Positions 1-12,073 of a stretch of 64,000 nucleotides of DNA are shown one piece after another. Origin of the DNA: Periconia sp. R9002 (lineage: Eukaryota; Ascomycota; Dothideomycetes; Pleosporales; Periconiaceae); the NCBI GenBank assembly GCA_023627715.1, contig JAMAHW010000076.1, positions 1-64,000 of the forward strand, in the 5' to 3' direction. The notes beneath the pieces were generated by a model, which searched no databases, was not told the origin of the DNA, and saw nothing but the letters and a program-made list of their open reading frames with translations. The first letter of the stretch is position 1, and the number at the start of each line of letters is the position of its first letter. The translations under genes and the position numbers were made by a program.

Positions 1-377
1 CAAGGTTTTATGAAAACCATTATACCTCATTTGCCATAGCTCCGCGTCTAAACAAATACACGGCAAAGTGACATTTCACTCCCGCCAACCAGCGCGAACC
101 AATGCAATCTTGATTTAACACGTTTGATAGCTGTAAATTTCTGCACCTGATACCCTGCTCATGGTAGTATTCTTGCAAAGAACTTCAGTATAAGATGCCT
201 AACGTCTTCAGCCTAGACTAAACACCTTTCGAAAACATTATCAGAAGAGGCGCGCCGTGACATTATACGTTGATCTGTTGTGAATCATGACGGGAGAATC
301 CAAGTCTAAGAAGAAACCTGGAACCTTTTTGCACATTAGTCGGTCGACGTATCGTTTAAAGGGTCTTGTATTACGCT
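1..377. other. Left edge, upstream of NLR-like gene
   Basis: No supportable gene is seen. The stretch holds the presumed promoter of the NACHT gene that follows. A short open frame from the ATG at 287 runs into the NACHT reading region in another frame, so the true N-terminus of that gene may lie here behind an unrecognised intron or frame break. Confidence 0.4.
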
Positions 378-2619
378 ATGACTCTGATAGTCCCTATCGA
401 GCCATATCTTCTTTCGCGTCGAGAAGATCGCATTTCAGACGCTGAAAAAAGTACTTTCGAGTGGATCCATCAAGAGCAAAAGATGGGCACATCGAGTTGC
501 TTCGTCTCCTGGTTGCAGAGTAACGATGGTCTCTACTGGATGGCAGGGAAGCTGGGATCAGGCAAATCCACGTTGATGAAATTTATCCGATCGAATCCGA
601 GGACATCAAAGCTTCTTAAAACCTGGGCGGGAGGCTCGCAGCTCGTTATCGCGAGTCACTTTTTCTGGAATAGCGGAGACCACATTCAGATGTCTACAGA
701 AGGCTTACTGCGGACATTGCTGCATGGCATTGCTCAAAGTATCCCGGAAATGCTTCCCACATTGTTCCGGGACGAATGGAAAGAGGCGGAATCGTATCTG
801 ACTGACAGAAAAGGAACATTGCAACCTTGGACGGTATCCAGATGCATAAAAGTTTTGAAAACACTCTACCACCCTCCATTCGACTGCTATCGATATTGCT
901 TTTTCATTGATGGTCTTGATGAATACAGCGGAGATCATGAGGAGCTGACTATTCTCCTCAAAGAAATGGCAGATGTACCGCACATCAAGATCTGTTTAGC
1001 CAGTCGACCATGGATTGTGTTTAGAGACGGTTTCGAAAGCCGTCCAAGTCTCATGCTTCAGGATCTCACCCATCACGACATGAACATCTACATCCGCACC
1101 AAATTCAATCTTCACCGGGGCTTTCGGGAAATGAAGCACGGTAACGCCAAGATAGCTTCTCAATTACGCCAAGGAATCGTTAGAAAAGCTTCGGGGGTTT
1201 TCCTCTGGGTGTTCCTTGTGGTCAAGGCGTTATTACGCGGTATCACCGATGGAGACAGGATCTCGGACCTTATGCAGAGACTCGATGAGCTCCCTGGAGA
1301 CCTGGAAAATCTCTTCAGCAAGATCATTGAAAGCGTGAAGCCAGCGTATCGAGCCCATTCTGCGCAGCTGTTTCAGATCCACCGCTTAGCTGAAGAGATT
1401 GGGGAGGGAATTTGCCTTTTGCGATTCTCCTACGTCGACGATGACGATCGGGTTCTGCATGACGTCAGCGAGGATGGTATCGTGGACGTTCAGGAAATTT
1501 GCTACCGGAGAGCTTTGATGTACAGGCGAGTCGATAGTAGGACCAGAGGATTGCTTGAGGTTAATGATCCAGACAAGGAGTAAGCGAAACGTGATTTCAC
1601 AATTTTGCGTTATATCACTTACACATGTTAGGCAGATAATGCTTCCCTTCCTTACTAGAACCGGTTCCCCAGTGCGATATTTACACAGAACCTTGAAGGA
1701 CTACATCAACCGACCAGAAATATGGGAACGATTTTGCGTCCTCACCCCGTCCTTTGATCCGGCAATCCCGCTGTGTAAATCCATACTTCATATGAAGAAC
1801 CACATGCCACGGCTCGTCAGGCAAGCGAGTATCGACGAAAACGAATTTTTTTCGCGGCAACGAGTACGAATTGATAAGTAGACCGATACATATCATACTT
1901 CTCTTGTGTGCCTCAGCAAGCGATAAGTATGCCAGGCAGCTGACTCCTATTCTCGACGCGCTCGAGGCCCTTCTCGCTCATGCATCACGACGTCCAAGAT
2001 TTCGCGCACCGCTAATCATGCCACTCGCCATATGCTACGACCTTGCTTTCTGGTTGGAAGAGGTCTTGAAACGCGGCTGTTCCCTCGATCGTGGCTCATC
2101 TATCCCCCCATGATTTTATTCGCATTCGAGGACGTCAGATAGAATTTTCTAGAGGGGCCATTGAAAAAGCGGCGTAACCAGATACCAAGAATCGAGTGTT
2201 TGAAAGTTCTACTTCGTCATGGGGCAGACCCAAATGAGAGGTTTGATGGTTCTACGGTCTGGAAAATAGCCCTGGATAAGTTTTCGCAGTTGAAGTCTGG
2301 CAGGAAACGCAAGGAAGAATGGACCCAAGTTGTAGAGCTATTTGTCGAACACGGAGCGGATATCCCTTCTTCTTACGAGCTGCCGCAGGGGATAATGGAC
2401 GATAGCGATCGGAGTCGCCAGACCTCGATTGCAACTGCTGTGAGTGGCGAAGAAGAAGAAGAAGAAGAAGAAGAAGAAGAAGAAGAAGATGAAGACCTAG
2501 TACAGCAGGAAGAAGTTGATGACGAAATTATGGAAGACGAAGCGCAAACCCGACCATTAGTAACATCAAGAAAAGGTGTGCTAGTAAGCAAGGCAGCGGC
2601 AGCACAACCTCAGATTTAA
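378..2619 (+). pseudogene. Broken NACHT / ankyrin NLR-like protein
   Basis: This is a fungal STAND NTPase of the NACHT type that underlies heterokaryon-incompatibility and innate-immune-like proteins. The Walker A motif GKLGSGKS lies at about residues 57-64 from the ATG at 378, and the Walker B motif FFIDGLDE at about 175-182. The segment VRYLHRTLKDY, common after fungal NACHT domains, follows. An intron at 1580-1631 (GTAAGC...TTAG) joins the first two segments in frame. After it the frame breaks three times: in the T7 run at 1846-1852, in the C6 run at 2104-2109, and at about 2153-2168. Each break fits one surplus base, and together they restore the original phase. The last segment (2161-2619) has ankyrin-like motifs (LLRHGADPN, FVEHGAD) and a poly-Glu run from a GAA repeat. 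I infer a decayed gene or homopolymer errors in the assembly. The start is uncertain; the first ATG of the frame was used. Confidence 0.7.
2444..2491 (+). repeat. GAA trinucleotide repeat (poly-Glu)
   Basis: A tract of mostly GAA codons within the 3' part of the NACHT/ankyrin gene encodes a run of more than ten glutamates followed by further acidic residues. Such tracts are prone to slippage. Confidence 0.85.
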
Positions 2620-3651
2620 TCCGTGCTCAACCTAGTCCAAAGAGACAGCGAAACGGAAGGTATTTGAGGTCCTAGTTATGACACGCCAGGAAGTCACATA
2701 TCGGGAGGACTAATGAGTTCTACGAATTAGAAGCTCTACGACCTATAAAGTGTGTCTAGTATACATAGTTATCTAACATCTCACATTATATAGAGTCACT
2801 AAAGCACTTTATTGTATAGATTTAATAAAAATACATTATTATAGGGATTATGGTAAAGGTTTTCATGTACCACTATCATAAGGTGGGAAGGGAAGGGAAA
2901 TAAGGTGTCACGAAGGGTATGTCCACACACGCAGACGTGTTGAATATAAAAGATGGATGAGTTCGATTTCATACTTTATAGAAAAGAGATACCCAGGGTA
3001 GCAATACTCTGTGAGGATTAATTCAAATTTCATAAAAATTGGATGTGATGTTGTTTGGATGTTTCGTTTTCTTTATTCTTTTTCATTCCCGTAAGAAGGG
3101 AGAGGCGTTAACGTACTATACACACCCGCACAACAATATAGGCACGTTTCTTCCCTACAGAAAAGCCGTGTTCCGTTCCTAGTTTTCGATCCTCCCTTTC
3201 CCCCTTCGTATATCCGCGCGTCACAAAGAGCGTTCCCGTCTACAATGCCGCGAAAGAAAAAGGTGGGGGAAGGGAAGGAAGGATAAATACAGGGAGGAAA
3301 GAATTTCTATGAGAGAAAAGGGGTGTTTGTTTGTTGAGAGTGTGAATTCGGTTTCCTGCCCTCCTTATGATTCATGAAAAAAGAGAAAAAAGAAATATGT
3401 GGGAAAGAACATAAGTACCATAAGTTCATTCATACCGGTTTGTTTAGAACCGATGTGTCACCTTTTAAATTCGTGGGACGACGTCTGTGAGAGAGGACAA
3501 AAACCACCGCAACCATTTGATTTCGCCCCAGGGGAGGATGTGAAGTTCTTTTACACAGCACAAGAGAGGTAAAAAAAGCCTTTGCTCACATGAGAAAAAC
3601 CAAGTTTAAATTTTTGAAAAAGACACTCTCTCGTTCACTCGTTCTCTCTCT
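2620..3651. other. Intergenic, convergent gene ends
   Basis: This lies between the 3' ends of the NLR-like gene (+) and RPS3 (-). It contains one copy of a dispersed repeat (2684-2781), then A/T-rich sequence probably holding both terminators. No coding region is supported. Confidence 0.6.
2684..2781. repeat. Dispersed repeat, copy A
   Basis: This segment aligns by eye with 20335-20433 over about 95 bases. Shared blocks include ggaagtcac, atatcgggag, gaagctct and gtctagtata, in the same order and separated by 1-4 base indels. It is probably a diverged fragment of a transposable element or solo LTR. No terminal repeats or target-site duplication could be assigned. Confidence 0.65.
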
Positions 3652-4761
3652 CTACTCCTCCGCGTAGCCCTCGGCCGGCGCGGCCTCGCCCTCCTGCTGC
3701 TCCGACTGCCTCTGCTGCTCCGCCGCCTGCTGGGCAGCGAGAGCCTTTGCGCCGTAGTCCTGGGACATGGGCTGCACGACGGGTTGCTCCTCCTTGGGCT
3801 CGATGATGGTGACGGAGTCAGGGAGGGTCTTGGCGGGGCCGGCCTTGCCTTCGGGGTCGGCGCCGCGCATGATCTTGACCTTGATACCGAGCACACCCTG
3901 GCGGAGCAGGACGTGGCGGGTGGCCTCGTCGATGAAGTCCTTGGCGGGTTGACCGGAGTGGATCATGAAGCCGTCCTGGTTAATCGTGTTAGCATGTCTA
4001 GAGGGGTGTGGTGGGGGAGGATGGATGGGCGTACGGTGAACTTCATGGACTTAGCACGAGCAGCGCGGAGCTTGCCCGAAACAACGACCTCGCAACCCTT
4101 GGCGCCGCTCTCCATGATGAACCTCAACACACCGTAGCATGCTCGTCGGACGGCGAGACCGTTGAGGAGCTTGTAGCGGAGGGACTCGCACTGGGCGACG
4201 GCGGAGAGACCGCGGTTCTGGACCTTGGCGGCGTACAGCGAGACGGAGTTCTCGGGGAACTTGAAGCGCTTCTGGATGAGCGAGGTGAGCTCGCGGATGC
4301 GGCGGCCCTGCTCGCCGAGAACTTCTTGTGTGTGCGTTGCCCGGATGATGATGTCGGTGACGGTGGGCGTGACGCGGACCTCGACACCGGAGTAGCCCTC
4401 CTCGGCAAGTTCGCGCTGGAAGAACTCGTTGAGCTCGGCGTAGAAAACACCGTCTGTACGTCTCAAATGTCAGCCGTGGTCCCATTTGTCTACTCGCGAG
4501 AGAGCGAAATATCGCCCCGGGGCTATCAGTGTGCGCTTTCAATGTTCCCAAATGGTCGGTCCATTGTGCCATGTTCAGACAGTCGCCGATCCTGATAGCC
4601 CACAGAGTCTCTTATAATCCTCCACAAATGTCAAGGGGGTTAGACCGTACCAGCAACGAACTTCCTGCGCTTAGAACTGCCATGACCGTCAGTATGAGTT
4701 TCGATTGAGGTTCGCGGCGTCGCAAACGGGTGACTTACATAGCTCCCTGGGTGGCGGCCAT
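3652..4761 (-). CDS. RPS3: 40S ribosomal protein uS3 (RPS3)
   Basis: This is small-subunit protein uS3, which lines the mRNA entry channel of the 40S ribosome. Four exons are read: 4739-4761, 4651-4676, 4035-4453 and 3652-3975, giving 263 residues in phase. The N-terminus ends in [20 protein letters not shown]. The KH-domain and S3 C-terminal signatures are clear ([49 protein letters not shown]). A C-terminal tail rich in Gln, Glu and Ala is usual for filamentous fungi and makes it slightly longer than yeast Rps3. The start is in a 23-nt first exon, ATGGCCGCCACCC, followed by GTAAGT. It is expected to be highly expressed. The two 5' micro-exons mean that a simple ORF search would miss the true N-terminus. 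Confidence 0.97.
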
Positions 4762-5364
4762 GTTTTCGACTGGCAATTCTGCGTGTCTGAACTCCGGAGG
4801 GCGAGGTGTTCAGAAATTCGTGAGCCGGTGTTGTCGTTGGTCGTTTAGAGGTCGAAGGTCGAAGATAGGCGGGGACGTAAAATCGCACTCGCTTAATGAA
4901 GTGCGCGCCAAGACACGTCACTAGCCACCGCCGCCACACTTTCGCGTTACCCACACCGCACTCCCATTGCCTACGTTTACCTAACCTGAACAGGACGATT
5001 CAACTCTACGACAGTATATGCTTTTTAAACAATACCATTCGGTTCTCCCGAAATGTCAAATCCTATTTCTGAACAAGAGCTACGAAATGCAGAGGCGTAG
5101 TGATTCCATCACATTTGGGCGCAAAAGCTTACTCTTACTATCACATTTACGAGGACATGCATGATTGATAGCTGCAGAAATCCTTATCCCGGTGCGCCCA
5201 TCAGTATTGCAATCCTTTGCGTTCATCTATTGGTTGCAATGCAATATTTTTGAACAAGATACAGTCAATAAATCCAATAGATCCTAAACGCCCTTACTAT
5301 GCTTACCAAACCCCATCTAGCATCTACTATACAAGCCTCCTCCTTCCCTTCGACTTCTTCCCAT
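4762..5364. other. RPS3 promoter region
   Basis: This stretch separates the RPS3 start from the stop of the upstream minus-strand transporter. It should hold the RPS3 promoter and the transporter terminator. No gene or clear ribosomal-protein promoter element was identified by eye. Confidence 0.5.
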
Positions 5365-6754
5365 CTAGATATGCTCAATCGGGTCCTCAGGTAGCAAAGG
5401 CTCTCTCTCGGCCTCTCTCTGACTCTCCACACAGTACTTAAGGGGCGGCCTGATCAAGTCATTGAAAAGGAACGTTCCATAGACAAGCAGAGCAAAACCC
5501 AGCACCTGCAGCCACTTGAACGTTTCCCATCCAAGGCCTAGCGAGACGATCCAAATGAACAGTGTTCGGCAGGTATCAATGGTAGAGCGTGAGGTGGCAG
5601 AGACTGTGCGCGTTACGCTGAGTCCGAAGAAGTTGAACCCACTATTGTTTCTCGGTTAGAATCTCCCTGTGTGCACGGTCTTAGGGCAGTATAACTTACC
5701 CAATGCTGATCATGATCAGAATGGAACTGATGGCAATGGCCGGATAATGGGTCATCTGGTAGAAGCCCTCTGACGCATTGAAGTAGCCGGTACCGATTGC
5801 GAAATGCAAGATGATCATGACAATGAGCGTGACTAAGAAGCCAAACAAGCCTTCCCAGCCCACAACGCGAATCGGATCCATAGAGTACTTCTCCATGATC
5901 CTCTCTTCGAGCACGAACTGCGATGCGGTGAAGATCTGGGCTCCAGCGATGAGTAGGACACCAATGACCGTCATCACAGCCTGGCTCGGCGCCGTCATGA
6001 CCTCCTCTTCTCCACCAGATACAAACATGGAAACGCTGCTGTGCGATGCCTTATCGTCTCGAGTGATTGCTCCCGCAAGTCCCACGACGGCAACGCCAAA
6101 GACCACAACGAAGAGGGAAAACCATTTGTAAAGACCCAAGTGCCTCTTCAAAAACCAAACACTGAACAAGCCAACAAAGAGTACCAAAGCTCCTCTCGTC
6201 ATCTGATAGATACTGGCAGCCACGAACAAGAGTCCAACGTTCATGAGCGTTGTCCCCGCAATATCACAACACGCTGGTAGTGCGAGTAGAGTGACATTCC
6301 AGCCTTCAAGCGGTACTCGGCCCTCGTCATCAGGATGTGCCGGCTTCAATGGGTTCGATACAGCAGTCGTTTCGCTCTCATCGGACAGCGCAGGAGTGGC
6401 AGCCCCTTCCGCGTTATCTCCATCCGTCTCAGAAACACCCTCGTAGCCTGCACGGCGCGACACGTAACGTTGGTACAAGGAGAAGACGCCGATGACGAGC
6501 CAGCAGCCGGACTCGCCAATGAACATCTGTAGCGTTTGGAGTACGGGTTGTTCGAAAAGTTTACGATCTTTCTTGGAAGGAGCATCGCAGTTACCCACGC
6601 ATTGAATGTCCTTTGGCGGGAGATTAGTATATAGGACGAAGGAAGGAGAGATAACGGGATGCGTTCTTACTTGATACTTGGTCAGGAGTGTATTGCACAC
6701 TCCCGTGAGTAGCATCATAGCCACGAGGAACGGAACTGCAGCCTTGACTGCCAT
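5365..6754 (-). CDS. SLC35F6-like drug/metabolite transporter
   Basis: This is a multi-pass membrane protein of the drug/metabolite transporter superfamily, closest in layout to the SLC35F6 (C2orf18) group. Three exons, 6671-6754, 5700-6610 and 5365-5641, give 423 residues. The start MAVKAAVPFLVAMMLLTG forms the first hydrophobic helix. The segments ALPACCDIAGTTLMNVGLL and SIYQMTRGALVLFVGLFSV are typical of the EamA-like repeat, and SIGGFNFFGLSVTRTVSATSR spans the last intron. The C-terminus is acidic and cytosolic (REPLLPEDPIEHI). A Cys-containing loop (CVGNCDAPSKKD) follows the first helix. The longer 5' frame begins with a GTG, so the ATG at 6754 is preferred. Substrate and compartment cannot be told from sequence; human relatives are lysosomal or mitochondrial. 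Confidence 0.88.
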
Positions 6755-7486
6755 GGTTGCAGCTATCACTCTCGCTTTCCAGCAATCTGAAGCTTATCTA
6801 TCGCGAGGTGTTCTCTAGGTATAAAGAAACAAAACGACAAAGAATGGCCGTCTAAATGAGAAGAAGAACCGGTCCAGAGTAGGTATAAGAGAGAGAGGAA
6901 GGAAGGACAGAAGATGAGGCAGCTATAGCAGCTGCGGATGGTTGTTGACTCAAAGCAGAAGCAAGTAGGCGTCGCGTGGCTGGGTGACGAAGCTCCCATC
7001 GATAACATCACGTGGAGATAGCAACCCCAGCCGAGGCGATCGGGGAAACTGTGGGGACTGGCCGACGACCTGTGACCACGGGCGGTCGAACCATCCCATG
7101 CCTCATCACTCGCGTCTTCATACATGTATTCCCTACGCAATTCCTGCCTACGCGTGAAAGAAGTGCTCCTATCCCATAATGCTGAAGCTCAATGTTCCTC
7201 ACCGATATTGCCACCAAACCTGTTACATATCCGAGCTTCTGACGTTACCCAAGTTCAGCCGCATTCCTATCTCTCGCTAGCTCTGTGCTGTCTGGGTCAT
7301 GCGCCGTCAGTCACAAGTTGTCCTCCACATGGATCATCATTCGGATCCACTTGGCGGAGCACGCTCACACATGAACACAGTCATTGTACAGAGTAGTAGT
7401 TAGTCGGATTTTAAAAAAACTACTAACAAGCTAACCATCCTATTTACACCCACAGGCTCGCGAACCATCACCAGCATTGCAGGACT
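6755..7486. other. Intergenic, transporter promoter
   Basis: This lies between two minus-strand transporter genes and presumably holds the promoter of the SLC35F6-like gene and the terminator of the MFS gene. Short open frames here have no recognisable domain. Confidence 0.5.
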
Positions 7487-9070
7487 CTACAAGAACCATC
7501 TGAAGTCGGGACTGTTGGGTCCCTCCCTCAACTTCTCCGTGCTCACATCCCTCGCGCTCAGGTTCACGCCCTGCTTCCTGTTCCTCCTGCCATTGTCGAA
7601 AATCATGTACGAACCCAACAGTAAAACAATCAAGCAGCCGGTAGCGCCGAACGCGGCCGTTGTAGCCAGCGCAGGGACGTACTTTGGCTTGTCTTTGTCC
7701 TGGAAGATGTTGGAGCTAACAACGCCCATCAAGTTGGCCAATGGGACACCGATAGAAGTGAGCGTGACACGGCGACCTTCGTGCGCGATGTTGTTATTGT
7801 ACCACGTCGACAGCAGCACGGAGGGCGCCGAGGTACCCCAGGTCATCATGAAGCATGCATAGTAGCCTACCACGTGATTATGGTAGACGTCCTGGGTCGC
7901 GAAAATGAGGAAGCCGATGAAGGTCAGTGCGAAACCGAGGGCGATGAAGGGAAATCGGAGGCGCGTGAAATCAGAGGTGAAGGCAAGGATGAGGAGGACG
8001 CAGGCACCGACAATGTTGGGTGCAACGGTGTACAGGTTAGTCTTGATCGTATCGTAACCCAGGGCCTGAACGATCTGCGGCATGAAGAGCGATACGGATT
8101 GCAGCGGCACACCGAGACAGACCTCAATGGCGAGGAATCCCCAGGAGGTGGGTAGCTTGAGGACTTTGAGAGCTTCCTTGAGCTCGAACTTCTCGCCGAC
8201 AACGGCAGACGAGTCGATCTGGATACGGGTATAAGCGAGACGCTTCTCGTCTTCGTTCAGGAACCAAGCTTCGTAAGCCGTCTTGGGTAGGTACCAGTAG
8301 GCGAAGAGAGAAAACAGCACGGTAGCACCACCCTCGATAATAAAGAGGTAGCGCCACGCTTCGAGATGCGACTTGATGCGGAAGACACCAAACGCCAACA
8401 GGCCCGAAAAGGCATTAGCAATGTTGGACGCAGCGTAGAAGAGGGCGAGACGGCGCGCCAGTTCTCCACGGCGGTAGAAGGTCGTTAGATAGTAAATGAC
8501 GAGCGGGAAGAAGGCAGATTCGGCCATTCCTATTCATCCTTTTGCATTAGCACCCACTTTTCACCCCAACCAAAACAACAAAGACACATCCAACTTACCC
8601 AAAAACCACCGCAGCGCCATCAACCCGCCCCAGTTCTTCACAGTCGCACTCAAGAGCGTCATGGACCCAAAGCAGAACATCAGAATGGGCAGCACACGAT
8701 GCGGGCCGTACTTCTTGCCCAGCATACTAATCGGCGGCGCAAACAAGACATAGGGGACGTAGAAGATGCTCAGCATGGTATTGTACTGCGTGCCGACGAA
8801 GTGTAAATCCTTGTCCATGTGGTCCGTCTTTGCGTTGCCCAGGTTGCCCTTGTCGAGCGCGTTGAAGAGGTACATGGCGGCGAGCACGGGGAGGATGCGC
8901 AGATCCATCTTGAGCGCGAGACGCTTTTCGTGTTCGAACGAGGGGAGGTGCTCGGTGGTGCCTTCGCGCACGACGGGGGTGTGGGCGTCGTTGGACGACG
9001 AGTTGGAGGCTGTGACCGAGAGGCCATTCTTGGCCAGCTCCGGGTCGTTTGCTTTGGTGGGTGCTGCCAT
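7487..9070 (-). CDS. MFS permease, Dal5/Tna1 (ACS) family
   Basis: This is a major facilitator superfamily transporter of the anion:cation symporter family, whose fungal members include the allantoate permease Dal5 and the nicotinate permease Tna1. Two exons, 8599-9070 and 7487-8529, give 504 residues. The N-terminal cytosolic stretch carries EKRLALKMDLRILPVLAAMY, and the first helices contain FNALDKGNLGNAKT, both typical of this family. Further marks are ALRWFLGMAESAFFPLVIYYL across the intron and EAWRYLFIIEGGATV. Twelve hydrophobic segments fit the usual topology. The start is the only ATG preceding the conserved region. It probably takes up a small carboxylate or vitamin-like anion across the plasma membrane; the substrate is not assignable. 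Confidence 0.92.
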
Positions 9071-12000
9071 TCTGAGGTCGAGGTGTGGAGATAGACTCAC
9101 ACGCTCACACAAGCGACAATTGAAGAAGCGCTGGCAGAGGCGCAGAGAGAGGGAAGGGGAAGGGGAGGAGGTGATGTGAGATTTGAAGAAGAAGAGAAAA
9201 AAAAAGAAGAAAGACAAAGAGCAGATCAAGGACCTCTTATCACAAACATCCAATAAGTATCCAATCCCAACTAACTTAACTGAACGAGGAGGGACCGACC
9301 GGGTTGTAACGTATCGATCAACGTTACGTCCAACTATCTCGATACCTACCTTGGCAACAACCCTTCCCTCCAACGGTGAATCAGTAAGCTAAGCAAGCAG
9401 CCGACCTCCTACCATACCCATATCCAGGTTGCATGCAGCGTTGGCGCGGGGCCCTAAGGGATTCCCAGAACCGGGATGCCCCATTCTCGGTTTTCTGTAC
9501 GTACATGAGAAGGAAGGAAGAGAAGGATTCTGAACGCTTCCCCATCCCCCTAGCTATGTAACCCTGGTGTTCGGGGCACAGACGATGTGGTTATTTTACC
9601 AGTCTACAGTTAGGTATTCGTTCGTCTGATAGGTTGCGGGCGCGCGTGACATGCGTGCTGACTGGTGTCCCCGCGAATGGGATCGGCGGCGGCGAAGAAA
9701 GGGGAGGGAGGTTCTACAGTTATCGGAGGCCCGACCGCGCTTGGTGGTGGCTGTCAGATTGATACAGTACATGGGAAACAAAGTTAACGTGGGCCGGGTT
9801 GGCTTCGTTGGGTAGCCCGGGGGTCAGTCGATGGAGACGTCGCATTGGGGGGCGATGGCTTCCGCTTTGGGACAATGAGCCCGTGTCGTTGTTCTCGAAC
9901 ACACACCTCTTACATCGACGTTCTTCGTTGCTGACCGATATGCATACATACAGACTCGCGAGCTTACGTGCTTTTGTGGGAGCAATCATTAAGATCTACC
10001 GCCTGATTGAACATTTAAAAACAAAACCCCTTTCCTTTCTCGCTGGGAAAAAAAACCCGAGCGAGCACCGGTGCGCACCCGCCGACGTCGCTCCTCCCTC
10101 TAGTCCCCGCAATCAAATAAATACCCGGGTGTCTGTCTCTCTGCGTATCAAAACAAAAACGCCCGTACCGGTACGCCCCACAAATGTTTTCTGGGGTAAG
10201 CTAGCTCTATCTCTCTCCTTATCCTTACAAGTAATTACGAGATAAAATAGGAGACGTCTTCCCTCCTACGCCTACCTGTAGAAAACAACCTCTTTTTTTT
10301 CGTCTCAAAAACAAGGTTTCCGGGATGATGTCGCATGGAACTCTTCAGAGAAGAAGAAGAAGAAGAAGAAGAAAAAAATCTCGCATACAAGAAAAACAGC
10401 CCAAGTTTCGGAACGAATAATCGGGTCAAAATATTAAAACAAAAAACAAAAAACGGGGCGATAAGCCGGTCCAAAGATAAGCTGAAACTTCAAGACTACC
10501 TAGGTACCATACATGACAAAGATAACTACCGTAGATAGGGATATATAGATACATGACATTGCGCGTTTTCCATCTTTCTCTCTTTCTGACCTTATCTCGC
10601 GCGATAGATATCTAAAAACACAAACACATAATATGCGCGGGCGCCCGCTAAATGACTTGTTAGGTAGGTAGGTAGGTATGTAGAGAGGCTTAACGTTTGC
10701 CTGCGGTAAGAATGTAAAAGCGTGACAGTCGGAGAGAGAGGTGAACGATCTTCTATTATATTTCTGTGTTGTTTGAGAGAGGTAAAAGACGCAATGCTCT
10801 AATCAAACACCCCGCGCACATAACTGTAGTACGCGCGCGTACGTAAGGATATCAATTTCTTATGTAGAAAAAGATTGCGGTTACGTTGCAGTGCGTACTT
10901 CGCGCAACAAACATACCTACATGCATACATACATTAGTACCTACCTACAACAAGAACAAAATCGTCGCGTATACACACATATGTATATATACTTTTTGTA
11001 AAAGGAACGAACGAATGAACGAACGAACAATTCCGGATATTAGAGTGAGATTGATCGTGACTTACTCACTCGATAACTTCACGAAGAAAAGAAAAGAACC
11101 CTTTTTTTTTTTGGAAGGTGAGAAGGGGTGGAGGGGTTTTGGTTTGAATTTGAGAGAGAAAAAGGGGAAGTACATCATTCTTTTTTCCTTGTTTCTGCTT
11201 TCCTGTTTTTTGTAGGGGCAGAGGAGGGTGGAATTGTTGCAGGTGAGGTGTGTATGTACATATGTGCCTGGAATATCGAATGGGAACCGAAAAGCGTACA
11301 TACATTGATAGGTACATACATACATGCGCACGTAAGCAAGCAAGCAAGTCAAAAACAAAGGATAAAAACAAATGATAAAAACAACTACATATGTAAGTCA
11401 CATCACATACACGCATCATTAATCCATGCATCATATTTTCCTTTCGATTCCAACTATACTAAAATCCAGCAGCCTGTCCTTTAAACATACATGCATAGGT
11501 AGATACCCCATACCCCAAAACCAAACAATTGAACCGAAACCCTAACCCAACCATGTATGTCCTGTACGCGCGTGTACATAAAGTATAGCCTAGCCTAGCC
11601 TAATCCCAAACATGCACACGCATACACATGCGTGTGGGTGCGAAAACAGGCGGTTCAGGGTAAAAAGGAAGACTTTGTTCCGGGGTTGAAAGCGGGGAGG
11701 GAGACACGGGGGAGAAACAAGTCTATGTAAGATTCAAAAGAAAAGGTGTCGTATTTGCGTATGTGTGGGGTGGCGTGATAGGGACTGTATAGCTGCGGAG
11801 GAACGGTGAGACGTTGCAAGGTGGAGGAGGGGACAAAGGCAAAAGCAAAACCAAAGAAGCAACGAGGTTGACCCCCGTGCCCTCCCCCCGCTTGATACCA
11901 AAATAGTAAAAATAAAAGTCTATGGACTAAGAACGCCGTGGGGTATACCTTTCGGGGGCTTTTCTCTCCAAAACGCCTCTAATAAATAGATCAAAGGAAA

Positions 12001-12073
12001 ATGGAAAACAAGACATGACGAGATGCGAGAAGATGACGCGCGAGTTATGTTGTTACAAAACGAAAAAAATCAT
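9071..12073. other. Long gene-poor interval with microsatellites
   Basis: About 3 kb contain no supportable gene. The interval includes the MFS promoter (with an A/G-rich tract at about 9182-9215), GAA-type repeats near 10345-10375, and many TACA/TACC tetranucleotide arrays (for example 10660-10680, 10910-10945 and 11300-11345). A short TAGCC array lies near 11586-11600. The end next to 12074 is the 3' flank of the coiled-coil gene. Confidence 0.6.
10660..10682. repeat. TAGG tetranucleotide array
   Basis: A short array of taggtagg units ends in tatg. It is one of many TACA/TACC-type arrays dispersed through the intergenic DNA of this window. Confidence 0.8.

Noticed and set aside
3606..4595. 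Several long open frames on both strands over RPS3
   Set aside because: They are shadows of the strongly GC-biased RPS3 coding sequence; only the minus frame matches uS3.
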